NCBI GenBank assembly: GCA_964459995.1
Contig: CAYWOR010000008.1
Location: 62,001 to 126,000, forward strand
Direction: 5' to 3'
Length of the DNA stretch: 64,000 bases
DNA from: CAZSHG01 sp964459995
GTDB taxonomy: Bacteria; UBP14; UBA6098
In this document: piece after piece, positions 31,892 through 40,462 of the stretch
Position numbering within the stretch: position 1 is the first letter of the stretch
How the letters are laid out: every line of letters starts with the position of its first letter
Made by a program: the position numbers and the translations under genes
Notes under the pieces: model-generated
What the model was told of the DNA's origin: nothing
Databases searched by the model: none
What the model saw: the letters and a program-made list of their open reading frames with translations, nothing else

Positions 31892-34441
31892 TTAGGGGAG
31901 GGCTGGACGTATTCGGAGAGTAACAGTTATTCGATGTTGCCATTCGCTGTAGAACCCCGCAGTTTTTTTGGGAGGGTCGAACTTGAAGGCTAATCGAAGT
32001 CTGTCCTTCGGCCATATTATCGAATCGAGGCTGTCGGCGAGTCGTCCAAGCGTATCGCCATCGAACCAGCGGAATTCTCCAATTAGAAGATCCTCGAGGT
32101 CATCGTTAAAATCGCTTGCAGAAGGCGCTTCAAGCGTCGGAACAAATAGCGCAGAAAGAGCATACCTGTTTATTCCGGCGCTGTCGGTATGTTCAGCGAA
32201 AATCCATCCACCGGGTGAATACTCGAATGTGTCTGAACTATGTTCGTAAATGTCCGGCAGTGTTATTGCCAATCCGACCTCGAGAGGTGTGTCTCCACTA
32301 TGTAGAAGCACAGGCATTTCTTGAGCTTTTGACACGACAGAAGGCGGCTCGTAGGGCGGCCCCCAAATTGTGTCCGGACTCCATGAACGCCCGAAAATAG
32401 TGAATCTGAGAGTCGGTTCTATAATAGGGCCGTTAACTGCTGGAATTCCATAGGCTGAAATCGTTTTGCCATCGGAGGCGCGTATCGAAAAAGGAGAGCC
32501 GGTTTCACTCGGTTTCAGGCCGTAAATCCATCTGCGGTAAATCGCCCCGCCGACAAAATCCATATGAGAAGGATTTTCCGGATAAAGTGGAAAAACCTCG
32601 TTTGGTTGCCATACTCCATCGTTGTTCTTATCGAAAAGAAGACAAATCGAATCTGGCGGTTCGTTATCAAGGTCGATATACTTCACACGCCACCAGAAAA
32701 AAGAATCCATGTTGCCGATGTTTGGCTGAAACATATTGTCGATATAGCCTTCGTCGCCTGCAAATTCGAGCCTTGGTGGATTGTTGCGAACGTTAGCACT
32801 TCGTGGAGTTCCTCGTTCAAGCGCGTCGGTTTTGTATCCCGAAGTTACCTCCGAAGAGAACCAACTTGAAGAAATTGAGCCGTCTCCGGGGGGAGTTTTG
32901 CGCGCCATCGTGTATTTCACAGAATCAGATGGCATGTTTTCTCCCGAAAGCGGCCCGGTAGAGGCATCTACTTTATCGATTAGATGTCCGCCGAAATCAT
33001 GTAACTCGATAAAAAATCCCGAGGAAGTTATTGGCAAATCAATATCTCTAAAATCCGGTGAAACCTCGAAGGCGCATTCTGGCTCGGAAGGTTCCAAAGT
33101 CGAGATTAACCAATAACCCCCGCGCGGAATAATCCCGCTATCGAGAGTAAGTTCAGAAGATGTCGTGCCTGAAATAGTTATATAAAATGGTGTTCTCGCG
33201 AAATCAATAGAGCGATTTGAGTTGTTAAAAAGCTCGATCCATTTGTCGTTTGAAGACCTATTACTTCCCATCCATGCGATTTCATTGATAACTAAATCGC
33301 CCTTCTCAAAATGCACAGGAGCAGGATTTGAAAATGCCGCTGTCGAGGAATCTGTTCCATCGAAGACATATGCACGAACTCGCAAAATATTCCCCGGCGA
33401 GGTTCTCGAACTGTCGCAAATTGAAACATAAGGGGGATATGAGTCGATTTGTGCAAATATAAGGCTGTCATCAATTAGCCAATTAAATACAATGATTTTT
33501 TCGCCGGGTATAGAGTCGGGGTCGAAAATACCATGAGCCGAAGCCGTAACGATTGTATCATCTGCAACAAAATGAGGGTGGAAGATTATCGAATCCGGGG
33601 GGTTTGGCGGAATGTTCCGATAATTTTGGAATCCCGGTGTGCCGCGCTCGATTGCGCCTTCGACAAAACCTCGCTGAAGACATCCGACATGCCAGCTGGA
33701 TGCCACATTGCCCTCGCCCGGCGGATCGTTACGCTCCATAGACCAAAAAACATTCTCTGCCCAAACAAACCTGCCTGAAAACGGGATTCCAACTCCGTCA
33801 TCGGCTATATCCAATAACGGGGCGGAGTTGCTCGATCCAGCGTAGAGTGCGTATGATGTATTGCTATTAGTCAAAACCAAAAAGCTCGAAATCATATTTG
33901 CTCCCACAATCCTGCTCGAAAGGGAATCGCGTCTGCAAATTAGAAAATAGCCAAGGGGAGGTAGAATGCCCTCATTGATCATCATCATGAACTCACCCTG
34001 CCGATATACCGACCATGGATTCGCCGAAAAATTCACTGCTGTTCCGGTCATATTTCGGAGTTCTATGAATTCGTCGGTCTGATGCAACGATGTTCCCATC
34101 CACATAAGCTCGTTTATTACAGCGTCGCCGTAACCCCAGCCATAAGAAGTCGCCGAGATTAACATCACAATGCAAAAGAGGAATCTGCAAATTCCGGCGT
34201 CGGCCCATCGCGGGCGAATAGAACCTCTAATGCTACCATGACCTTTATCTCCGCCCGCGATGGCACGGGCGGCGCTTTCGTGTTTACGAGGTTCATCAGC
34301 GCTCTGAAAACTAAGGTTGGTTTCGGGAGAGAAGTCTGACATAACCCGCGCCGCCCGAAGTTGCGGCGAGAATTCGCCGCAATGCCGATGCCTGCGGGTC
34401 GAGAAATTTAATAGATTCGCTATGTCGTTAAGTTTTTTCAA
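31892..34441 (-). CDS. Exported lamin-tail-domain protein with disrupted N-terminus
   Basis: The frame is 849 codons from a TTG at 34441. Two lamin-tail domains are visible: one opening AVINELMWMGTS, one opening LVINEIAWMGSN with DKWIELFNNS. LTD modules usually sit on exported proteins. The C-terminus (ALSALFV, LRLAFKFDPP, ending RPALP) is a distant match to the third C-terminal domain class. The hydrophobic stretch that should be the signal peptide (CRFLFCIVMLISATSYG) lies at residues 85-101 instead of the N-terminus. Residues 17-82 are encoded by cloverleaf element 2, which ends one base from the first codon of that stretch. A promoter at 34472-34500 precedes the TTG. The element therefore separates promoter and start from the signal peptide, and the true start is uncertain. 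Confidence 0.85.
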   Translation of the reverse strand: MKKLNDIANLLNFSTRRHRHCGEFSPQLRAARVMSDFSPETNLSFQSADEPRKHESAARAIAGGDKGHGSIRGSIRPRWADAGICRFLFCIVMLISATSYGWGYGDAVINELMWMGTSLHQTDEFIELRNMTGTAVNFSANPWSVYRQGEFMMMINEGILPPLGYFLICRRDSLSSRIVGANMISSFLVLTNSNTSYALYAGSSNSAPLLDIADDGVGIPFSGRFVWAENVFWSMERNDPPGEGNVASSWHVGCLQRGFVEGAIERGTPGFQNYRNIPPNPPDSIIFHPHFVADDTIVTASAHGIFDPDSIPGEKIIVFNWLIDDSLIFAQIDSYPPYVSICDSSRTSPGNILRVRAYVFDGTDSSTAAFSNPAPVHFEKGDLVINEIAWMGSNRSSNDKWIELFNNSNRSIDFARTPFYITISGTTSSELTLDSGIIPRGGYWLISTLEPSEPECAFEVSPDFRDIDLPITSSGFFIELHDFGGHLIDKVDASTGPLSGENMPSDSVKYTMARKTPPGDGSISSSWFSSEVTSGYKTDALERGTPRSANVRNNPPRLEFAGDEGYIDNMFQPNIGNMDSFFWWRVKYIDLDNEPPDSICLLFDKNNDGVWQPNEVFPLYPENPSHMDFVGGAIYRRWIYGLKPSETGSPFSIRASDGKTISAYGIPAVNGPIIEPTLRFTIFGRSWSPDTIWGPPYEPPSVVSKAQEMPVLLHSGDTPLEVGLAITLPDIYEHSSDTFEYSPGGWIFAEHTDSAGINRYALSALFVPTLEAPSASDFNDDLEDLLIGEFRWFDGDTLGRLADSLDSIIWPKDRLRLAFKFDPPKKTAGFYSEWQHRITVTLRIRPALP
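34196..34392. repeat. Cloverleaf inverted-repeat element 2 (outer stem plus three arms)
   Basis: It has the same design as the element at 12313. The outer stem is 34196-34204 with 34384-34392 (8/9 plus a G-T pair). Arm 1 is 34205-34216 with 34252-34263 (12/12, 35-base loop). Arm 2 is 34266-34275 with 34348-34357 (10/10, 72-base loop). Arm 3 is 34361-34369 with 34374-34382 (9/9, 4-base loop). Junction gaps are 0-3 bases. The stem sequences differ from element 1, so the design is conserved but not the sequence. AAATT occurs on both sides (34189-34193 and 34404-34408) and could be a target duplication, though such a short AT-rich match is weak. It lies inside the 5' end of the lamin-tail gene. 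Confidence 0.85.
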
Positions 34442-34471
34442 ATTTCTTTATTTATGATAAATTACCCCTAT

Positions 34472-34500
34472 ATTATATTGTTAGAACCTATTAAAGGCAA
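34472..34500 (-). promoter_or_regulatory. Promoter of the lamin-tail-domain gene
   Basis: On the minus strand TTGCCT (34495-34500), a 17-base spacer and a perfect TATAAT (34472-34477) predict transcription from about 34465. Cloverleaf element 2 would then be inside the message. Confidence 0.65.
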
Positions 34501-34508
34501 GGCTAAAG

Positions 34509-35699
34509 GTGGAATTCGAACTTGACGATCGTATCATTATGCACGTTGATATGGACGCCTACTATGCGTCCGTAGAGGAGCTGGATAACCCCTCTCTTCG
34601 CGGGAAGCCAGTAATTGTTGGTGCTAAACCGGAAGACGGAAGGGGAGTTGTCAGTGCGGCAAATTACATCGCGAGGAAGTTCGGCGTCCACTCTGCCCAG
34701 CCGGTTGGCGAGGCCTACAAACTCTGCCCGCATGGATTTTTTATCTATCCCAGATTCGCCCGATATAAAGAGATATCAGATAAAGTCTTCGAGATTCTCC
34801 GCTCTGTTAGCCCCTATGTCGAGCCGCTTTCAATCGACGAGGCTTTTGTCGATTTAACAGGCACACAAAGACTACTCGGAAACCCGATCGAAACCGCGCG
34901 TAATGTGAAAAAAAGAATACTTGAAACCACTGGCCTGGTCGCCTCGATAGGTCTCGCTCCGAATAAGTTTCTCGCGAAAATAGCATCCGACCACGATAAG
35001 CCGGATGGCTTCGTTGTAATCGAAAAGGACAAAGTGCGCGAATTCCTCGACAAGTTGCCAATCCGTGACTTATGGGGTGTGGGGCCATCGACACAGAAAA
35101 CACTTGAAAACATAGGCATCTGTACTGTGAAAGAACTTTCGCAGATGCCGATAGAATTCCTCAAAAAAAGACTTGGCGATTACGGAGTCCAGCTTTGGCG
35201 GCTTTCTCAAGGAATCGACGACAGGTCAGTCAACACCGAAGGCGACCGAAGAGGGATATCAAAAGAAACAACATATAATAAAGATGTTACCGACATTGAC
35301 CGCAAAAAGTCAACTCTGCGCTATCTATCAGATAGACTGTCCGCAAGAATGCGAGATAAGGGGCTTTCCGGAAGGACGATTACCGTCAAGATTCGATACA
35401 CCGGTTTTGTTACAATTTCACGCTCAAATACCCTGTCAAGGCCGATATCCACTTCTGATGAGCTTTATCGCGAAGCATTGAAACTCGCCCTTCCAGAGCT
35501 TGAAGGCTCGATTCGGTTGCTTGGGATTAGAATAAGCCATTTAACCGGCGATGAAGGCGAACAGCTCGATCTATTCGGCAATAATGAGACCGAGAAGGCA
35601 AAAAAACTCGAAAAAGCCCTCGACTCTATTCACGACAAGTTTGGCAATAAATCTATCGACCGCGCGAAATCCATTCGTGACCGCAAAGAGCGCGAATAG
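34509..35699 (+). CDS. dinB: DNA polymerase IV (Y-family translesion polymerase)
   Basis: The 396-residue product has the Y-family catalytic residues: Asp14 in MHVDMDAYYASVE, and Asp110 and Glu111 in LSIDEAFVDLTG. The helix-hairpin-helix region (WGVGPSTQKTLENIG) and the little-finger domain follow. Near the C-terminus QLDLFG (from Gln352) is a canonical sliding-clamp binding motif. It copies across damaged template at low fidelity. The start is GTG at 34509, with AAAGG about 11 bases upstream. It is divergent from the lamin-tail gene and ends one base from the convergent mtnA gene. I see no LexA-type operator. Confidence 0.97.
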   Translation: MEFELDDRIIMHVDMDAYYASVEELDNPSLRGKPVIVGAKPEDGRGVVSAANYIARKFGVHSAQPVGEAYKLCPHGFFIYPRFARYKEISDKVFEILRSVSPYVEPLSIDEAFVDLTGTQRLLGNPIETARNVKKRILETTGLVASIGLAPNKFLAKIASDHDKPDGFVVIEKDKVREFLDKLPIRDLWGVGPSTQKTLENIGICTVKELSQMPIEFLKKRLGDYGVQLWRLSQGIDDRSVNTEGDRRGISKETTYNKDVTDIDRKKSTLRYLSDRLSARMRDKGLSGRTITVKIRYTGFVTISRSNTLSRPISTSDELYREALKLALPELEGSIRLLGIRISHLTGDEGEQLDLFGNNETEKAKKLEKALDSIHDKFGNKSIDRAKSIRDRKERE

Positions 35700-35700
35700 A

Positions 35701-36756
35701 CTATGCGAAACGATTGGGCGGCACAAAAAACCCTTCTTCCGTTATAATTGCCGTGATCAATTCCGCCGGAGTAACATCGAATGCCGGATTAACCGCATCG
35801 GAATAGGGGCATGCCCATTTATTCTCGCCCCATCCGTGGATTTCATCCATATGCCGTTGTTCCACAATTATTTCTGAACCACTTGCCATCGATTGATCAA
35901 TTGTGCTCCTCGGTGCGGCAATATAAAAGGGGATTTTGAAATGTGAACATAGAACTGCAAGATTCAATGTCCCGATTTTGTTTGCTGTATCACCATTTGC
36001 GGCGATTCTGTCCGCTCCAGTGATTACTGCGTCCACTAAACCACTTTGCATAAGACTCGCGGCTGTGTTATCGCAGATAATGCTATGCGGAATACCCAGC
36101 CGATGAAGTTCCCATGCAGTAAGCCGCGCTCCCTGAAGCAGAGGCCTCGTCTCATCTACCCAGACTTTCTCGATATATTCTCTTTCGAAAGCTGTATGTA
36201 TCGCTCCAAGCGCGGTGCCTATCCCGCCGGTGGCCAAAACACCGGTGTTGCAGTGCGTGAGCACCCTCTTCGCATTCTTCAAAAGCTCTGCGCCGAAATC
36301 CCCAATTCGCAGACATGACTCGCGCTCTTCCCGATGAATCGCGAAAGCTTCATCCTCGATTGCCCGCAAAAGCTCATCAGAACCACTACCTGCATGTTCT
36401 TGAACAACCCTGTCTATTCTCTCCAATGTTCCGAAAAGATTTCTGGCGGTTGGACGTGTCTCTGCTATCAAACGTCGAACACGAGCGAATTTGGCGAATT
36501 GTTCCTCGGCATTGTCATACGAAGACAATATTTCTCTCATACCAACCAATACACCATACCCGGCAACAATCCCAAGTAATGGCGCTCCACGAACCGCCAG
36601 CGTAACAATTGCATCAAGCACTGGAGACAGGGTTTTTATCTCCAGCCAAACCTCTTCACGCGGCAACTCGCGTTGATCGAGCAAGCGGAGGATTCCATTC
36701 GAGTATTCAACAGGTTCAATTGCAGGTAGCATATTATCCATCTCTATACTATCCAT
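35701..36756 (-). CDS. mtnA: S-methyl-5-thioribose-1-phosphate isomerase
   Basis: The 351-residue enzyme isomerises methylthioribose-1-phosphate to methylthioribulose-1-phosphate in methionine salvage. Family motifs are present: AVRGAPLLGI, THCNTGVLATGGIGTALG with the catalytic Cys169, DETRPLLQGARLTAWEL, and TGADRIAANGDTANKIGT with the catalytic Asp249. These residues separate it from related eIF2B-like and ribose-1,5-bisphosphate isomerases. No other salvage gene is nearby. The start is uncertain among Met1, Met6 and Met9, since no strong ribosome site precedes any of them. Confidence 0.95.
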   Translation of the reverse strand: MDSIEMDNMLPAIEPVEYSNGILRLLDQRELPREEVWLEIKTLSPVLDAIVTLAVRGAPLLGIVAGYGVLVGMREILSSYDNAEEQFAKFARVRRLIAETRPTARNLFGTLERIDRVVQEHAGSGSDELLRAIEDEAFAIHREERESCLRIGDFGAELLKNAKRVLTHCNTGVLATGGIGTALGAIHTAFEREYIEKVWVDETRPLLQGARLTAWELHRLGIPHSIICDNTAASLMQSGLVDAVITGADRIAANGDTANKIGTLNLAVLCSHFKIPFYIAAPRSTIDQSMASGSEIIVEQRHMDEIHGWGENKWACPYSDAVNPAFDVTPAELITAIITEEGFFVPPNRFA

Positions 36757-36818
36757 TATATAATAAAATTTATATAATAATAAACATTAAATAAATAGAA
36801 TAACTAATTATGATATAA

Positions 36819-39800
36819 CTACTTAATTAGCATTATTTTCGTGCTTCTCGATGTCTCGCCGAAATTCACCCTAACGAAATATAACCCCGAGGAAACCTCT
36901 CTGCCGCTTTCGTCGAGACCGCCCCAAAGGATACGCGATATTCCAGCAGTGCAATTCTGCGAAATCGAAACAACTCTGCGACCCATAATATCGAAAATCT
37001 GCGCCGAAACTTCACCTGCAGTCGGCAGAGCGACTACAATCTCTGTTCGCGCATTGAAAGGATTAGGCACGCACCCGATAACCTCGAATTTACACGGAAG
37101 TTCTTGCGTGATGGCCTTCAGAGAATATGCTCCAACCTCAAGCAAGAGAATTTCACCATCGTTCAATATTCGCTCATCAATGGCTATTGAAACTCCAAGC
37201 GGAATCGAAAGCTCTACCTGGGCATCTCTCTCAACGACCAAAGTCCACTCGCCAATTGAAGACATCGACTTGCTCAATGCAAACCCATCTTCGAGAAGAT
37301 ATGCCGAGTGCTGATTGCCACCAGGGCTTTGGGGTGGTATTGCAATATCCCCAACAGAAATACCCTCAGAACTATTCGGGCTATAGGCAAGCACCAATCT
37401 TGAACCGTCCTCGATTAAGTCGATGGCTACTTCCCAATCAGTTTTTGCCGGAACAACCTCTCGGCTTCGATATGCAGAAGGTGCGTGAACTACGCCAGTT
37501 CCGGTGGCAAGCGCCCAATAACCTTTTCCCGGAAGTATCGAATCGGTGGCGAAATAGGTTTCGCCATCCCAGCCCCAAATTGGCGGAACAAATAAACCTG
37601 AAGGCTCAGTCGCTAACTCCGAGACAGACATTGGCGAACCTATTGCACCAATAATGTTCCAACCTCTGAATAACTGCCTTCGATAGCCACTCAATGGGCT
37701 TCCAGCCGCCATAAAAGAAACGGCGCGATGCACGAAAACCCAGTAGCCATAGCCATCCCTTATTTCGTCGGCGAACTCGTATGCCGAAGCTGGCGTATTA
37801 TAATTGAACACCCCATATTCGCTCGGGAAAACCTCCTCAGCAGACATTCCGGCCGGTAAAACAGGCATACTCACAAGATTCCAGCCGGATTCGAGATAGA
37901 GTGTATCCGGTTGCATCGATGGAAGCGTCCACTCGATTAGAAGCGTGTCATTCGAGCCAAAATAGGCCATAGATTCGCGTTTCATATCGACAAGGCTATC
38001 CAATCGGAACTCACCCTCAGGAAGAGCGATTGGATTCCACCTCGCCACTCCATTAGGCTCTTCGCGGGTTACAAGATGCCATCTTACCGTTGGAGACGGC
38101 GCACGAACATCCCGCCTTAGCCCGAAAATATGAGGATATCCAGCATCGTCCAGCTCGAACCAGCCGTCAACCATCCAATCCGGAGGGGGGACATAGAATT
38201 GGTCGAGGCCGGGATTGAAAGCATCCGTGCCGCCGAAAGTTGCGCCGAAAGTTACTGTGTTATCAGCAGAAGCGGGGGTCGAGGTTCTATTCAGATGAAT
38301 ATCGCAGAAGAAAACCTGCGGCGATAGTGTTACCACAAAGAAACCATCTGTCCAGCTGACCATCGGATAACCCGCGTTGAAAGCGAATTCGCGTATTTCG
38401 ATATCGCAATATCGCCCTCCGATGGCATTACATGGAACAACAGCTTTTAAATAGAGCAGAATTCCACCGCCCGATAACCCGCTGATGCCACTTCCGCCAA
38501 TCTCTGCGTATATCTCGCCACTCGAAAGGTCAATATAAATACTATCGACAGACCAACCTGCTGTGATACTGCCCAAAGTTACGATGCCCAGGGGCGTCAG
38601 AACTGAAGTGTTGATCCTAAAACGCATACTCGCGCTCTCGAGAAGAGTAAACTCCATCTCGTCGATTTCCAAAGGTATGAGCACGGTATCGCATGGCGCA
38701 CCCGACATCACGGGGAACGAAACCAACCGCTCTAAAGTTGCCAGATAGAAAGACCAGCAGGAGTCCGGCATCACATTAGGGGGACAGTATTCGTAGTCCG
38801 GATTATCGAAAATTCCCCCCACACAAACAGTAACATCCCCATCCCAAAAGCTAAAAAGACTGTCGATTCGGAAATAGGTCGTATCGCCGTAACTCCATAT
38901 TGGTGTTGATATTACTGCAGTGTCGCTATCGAGCAAAACCGAAATATGACCTATCGATGAAACATCGATGCCGGCGAAGTCGTCCCAAATTCTTCCGAAA
39001 ATCTCGAATTCGTTTACAAGAATGGTATCGCCGTTCGCCGGAAAATGCTCGATTATCGCAGGTGGCCTTGAATCGACATAAAAAGTGCATGGCGGTGTGT
39101 AACCTACACAATTCCATATGTTTTTATAAGATGGATAGGCGAATAAGATCGTATCCCCGTGGCCGAAAGGTGTTATCGGACTGTAAATCAGACTATCCGA
39201 GGAGTAAGTTACTTCTGCGCGGTTAACAGTGTCTCCATTGACTGTGAAAACATAATTCATAAGGTTTAAAGCCCCATATATTGGGTTCTCGAAATAACCG
39301 ATGATTTGCTGATTCACACAAGAGGTTATTCCACCGCAGAATTCGGGCTTAACTGGCACAATTTCAGGTTGACAAAAACTCAGATATGAAGTGTCATCCG
39401 AGCCAAGATATTCCGCCCCAAATGTAACATCGACAGATAGTTCTATCGAATCGATGCAATAGAAATTCGTCATATATCGGAATTCATAACAGCAGGGCAC
39501 ACCGGCAATTGCTTCCGCCAACTCGCCGACCATTGTGCTGTAGTCCGAACTCAGAAGATCGCTCCATATTCCACCGGTCGATTCGGCAAGCTCGCGATAA
39601 CCCGTGTAATACTGCCTGTCTGGGCTATCCCCCGAAGCTGGATACCACTCGAAATTTGAATCCTCGGGACATACGGCGAAGAAAGTTACAGACTCCGCAA
39701 GGCAATAGTCCATAATTTTGTAGAGCGAGGAGTCCTCCTCGTCGAAAAAGGGGACACATGGCGCGGTTTCGACCTGAACCTCTTCATCGGTGAACATGAC

Positions 39801-40427
39801 CGCGTTCTTTTTGCATCCCGAACGCCAGTCGAGAGTGTCTATCGCCCACCAAAGCGCTCCGAATTGGTCTTCCCAGCCGCTACCGCGAAGGCTCCACGGC
39901 AAATCGAAATACATTTGAACGGCTTCGAGAAGGTGATTCACCTCGGCTGTAGATGTCGCCCAAATATCCGTGCCCGTAGTTCCGGCCGGGGCGGAAAAAT
40001 CTGTGTGGACAAGCTTTCTGACACCGCCTATATGCTCAGGACAACCGTTGAAAACAGCCATCGCAACACGGTAATCCAGACCCGCTAGTGGTGAGGCAAA
40101 ATCCGAAAGTGCCGCCTCGAAAGAATCGACCTTGTCATCCATCGAGCCGGAGAGGTCGAACAGAAGCACAATATCGGAACAAGAGCCTTCACATTCGTTG
40201 AGTTTTGTTATCCGCGGCGGCAACACCGGATCGCCATTTTCTGCAAAATGGAAATTGGACATAAACAGGTCGGGAACATGCCACCCGAAAGAGTCCATAA
40301 CACAAACTGTAACATTAAGATTCATACAATCTGTATCTTTTACCAGATCATCGAAATAGACATTCCCAGTTTGGGCAATCGCGACGGTTAGGCATAGAAT
40401 TACTGCCAAAAAAAGGCGAATATTCAT
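36819..40427 (-). CDS. VWA-domain surface protein with cohesin-like module and T9SS sorting domain
   Basis: The 1202-residue protein has a signal peptide (LFLAVILCLTVAIAQ) and a von Willebrand factor A domain (about 85-320). Its metal-ion-dependent adhesion site is DLSGSM (Asp91, Ser93, Ser95). An Ig-like region follows. Residues of about 590-1000 are closely related to the C-terminal half of the gene at 26845 (FFCDIHLNRTSTPASADN, DMKRESMAYFG, GWNLVSMPVLPAGM, RGWNIIGAIGS), including a cohesin-like part (PCDTVLIPLEID, GGILLYLKAVVPCNAIGG). It ends in a type-A-like sorting domain: CVPNPFNAR, AQIFDIMGRR, SSGLYFVR, KIMLIK. GGAG precedes the ATG, and it is the last gene of the four-gene operon starting at 55611. 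A surface adhesin role is inferred. Confidence 0.9.
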   Translation of the reverse strand: MNIRLFLAVILCLTVAIAQTGNVYFDDLVKDTDCMNLNVTVCVMDSFGWHVPDLFMSNFHFAENGDPVLPPRITKLNECEGSCSDIVLLFDLSGSMDDKVDSFEAALSDFASPLAGLDYRVAMAVFNGCPEHIGGVRKLVHTDFSAPAGTTGTDIWATSTAEVNHLLEAVQMYFDLPWSLRGSGWEDQFGALWWAIDTLDWRSGCKKNAVMFTDEEVQVETAPCVPFFDEEDSSLYKIMDYCLAESVTFFAVCPEDSNFEWYPASGDSPDRQYYTGYRELAESTGGIWSDLLSSDYSTMVGELAEAIAGVPCCYEFRYMTNFYCIDSIELSVDVTFGAEYLGSDDTSYLSFCQPEIVPVKPEFCGGITSCVNQQIIGYFENPIYGALNLMNYVFTVNGDTVNRAEVTYSSDSLIYSPITPFGHGDTILFAYPSYKNIWNCVGYTPPCTFYVDSRPPAIIEHFPANGDTILVNEFEIFGRIWDDFAGIDVSSIGHISVLLDSDTAVISTPIWSYGDTTYFRIDSLFSFWDGDVTVCVGGIFDNPDYEYCPPNVMPDSCWSFYLATLERLVSFPVMSGAPCDTVLIPLEIDEMEFTLLESASMRFRINTSVLTPLGIVTLGSITAGWSVDSIYIDLSSGEIYAEIGGSGISGLSGGGILLYLKAVVPCNAIGGRYCDIEIREFAFNAGYPMVSWTDGFFVVTLSPQVFFCDIHLNRTSTPASADNTVTFGATFGGTDAFNPGLDQFYVPPPDWMVDGWFELDDAGYPHIFGLRRDVRAPSPTVRWHLVTREEPNGVARWNPIALPEGEFRLDSLVDMKRESMAYFGSNDTLLIEWTLPSMQPDTLYLESGWNLVSMPVLPAGMSAEEVFPSEYGVFNYNTPASAYEFADEIRDGYGYWVFVHRAVSFMAAGSPLSGYRRQLFRGWNIIGAIGSPMSVSELATEPSGLFVPPIWGWDGETYFATDSILPGKGYWALATGTGVVHAPSAYRSREVVPAKTDWEVAIDLIEDGSRLVLAYSPNSSEGISVGDIAIPPQSPGGNQHSAYLLEDGFALSKSMSSIGEWTLVVERDAQVELSIPLGVSIAIDERILNDGEILLLEVGAYSLKAITQELPCKFEVIGCVPNPFNARTEIVVALPTAGEVSAQIFDIMGRRVVSISQNCTAGISRILWGGLDESGREVSSGLYFVRVNFGETSRSTKIMLIK

Positions 40428-40462
40428 ATTATCTCCAGTATAACTTATTTATTACTAAGTAG

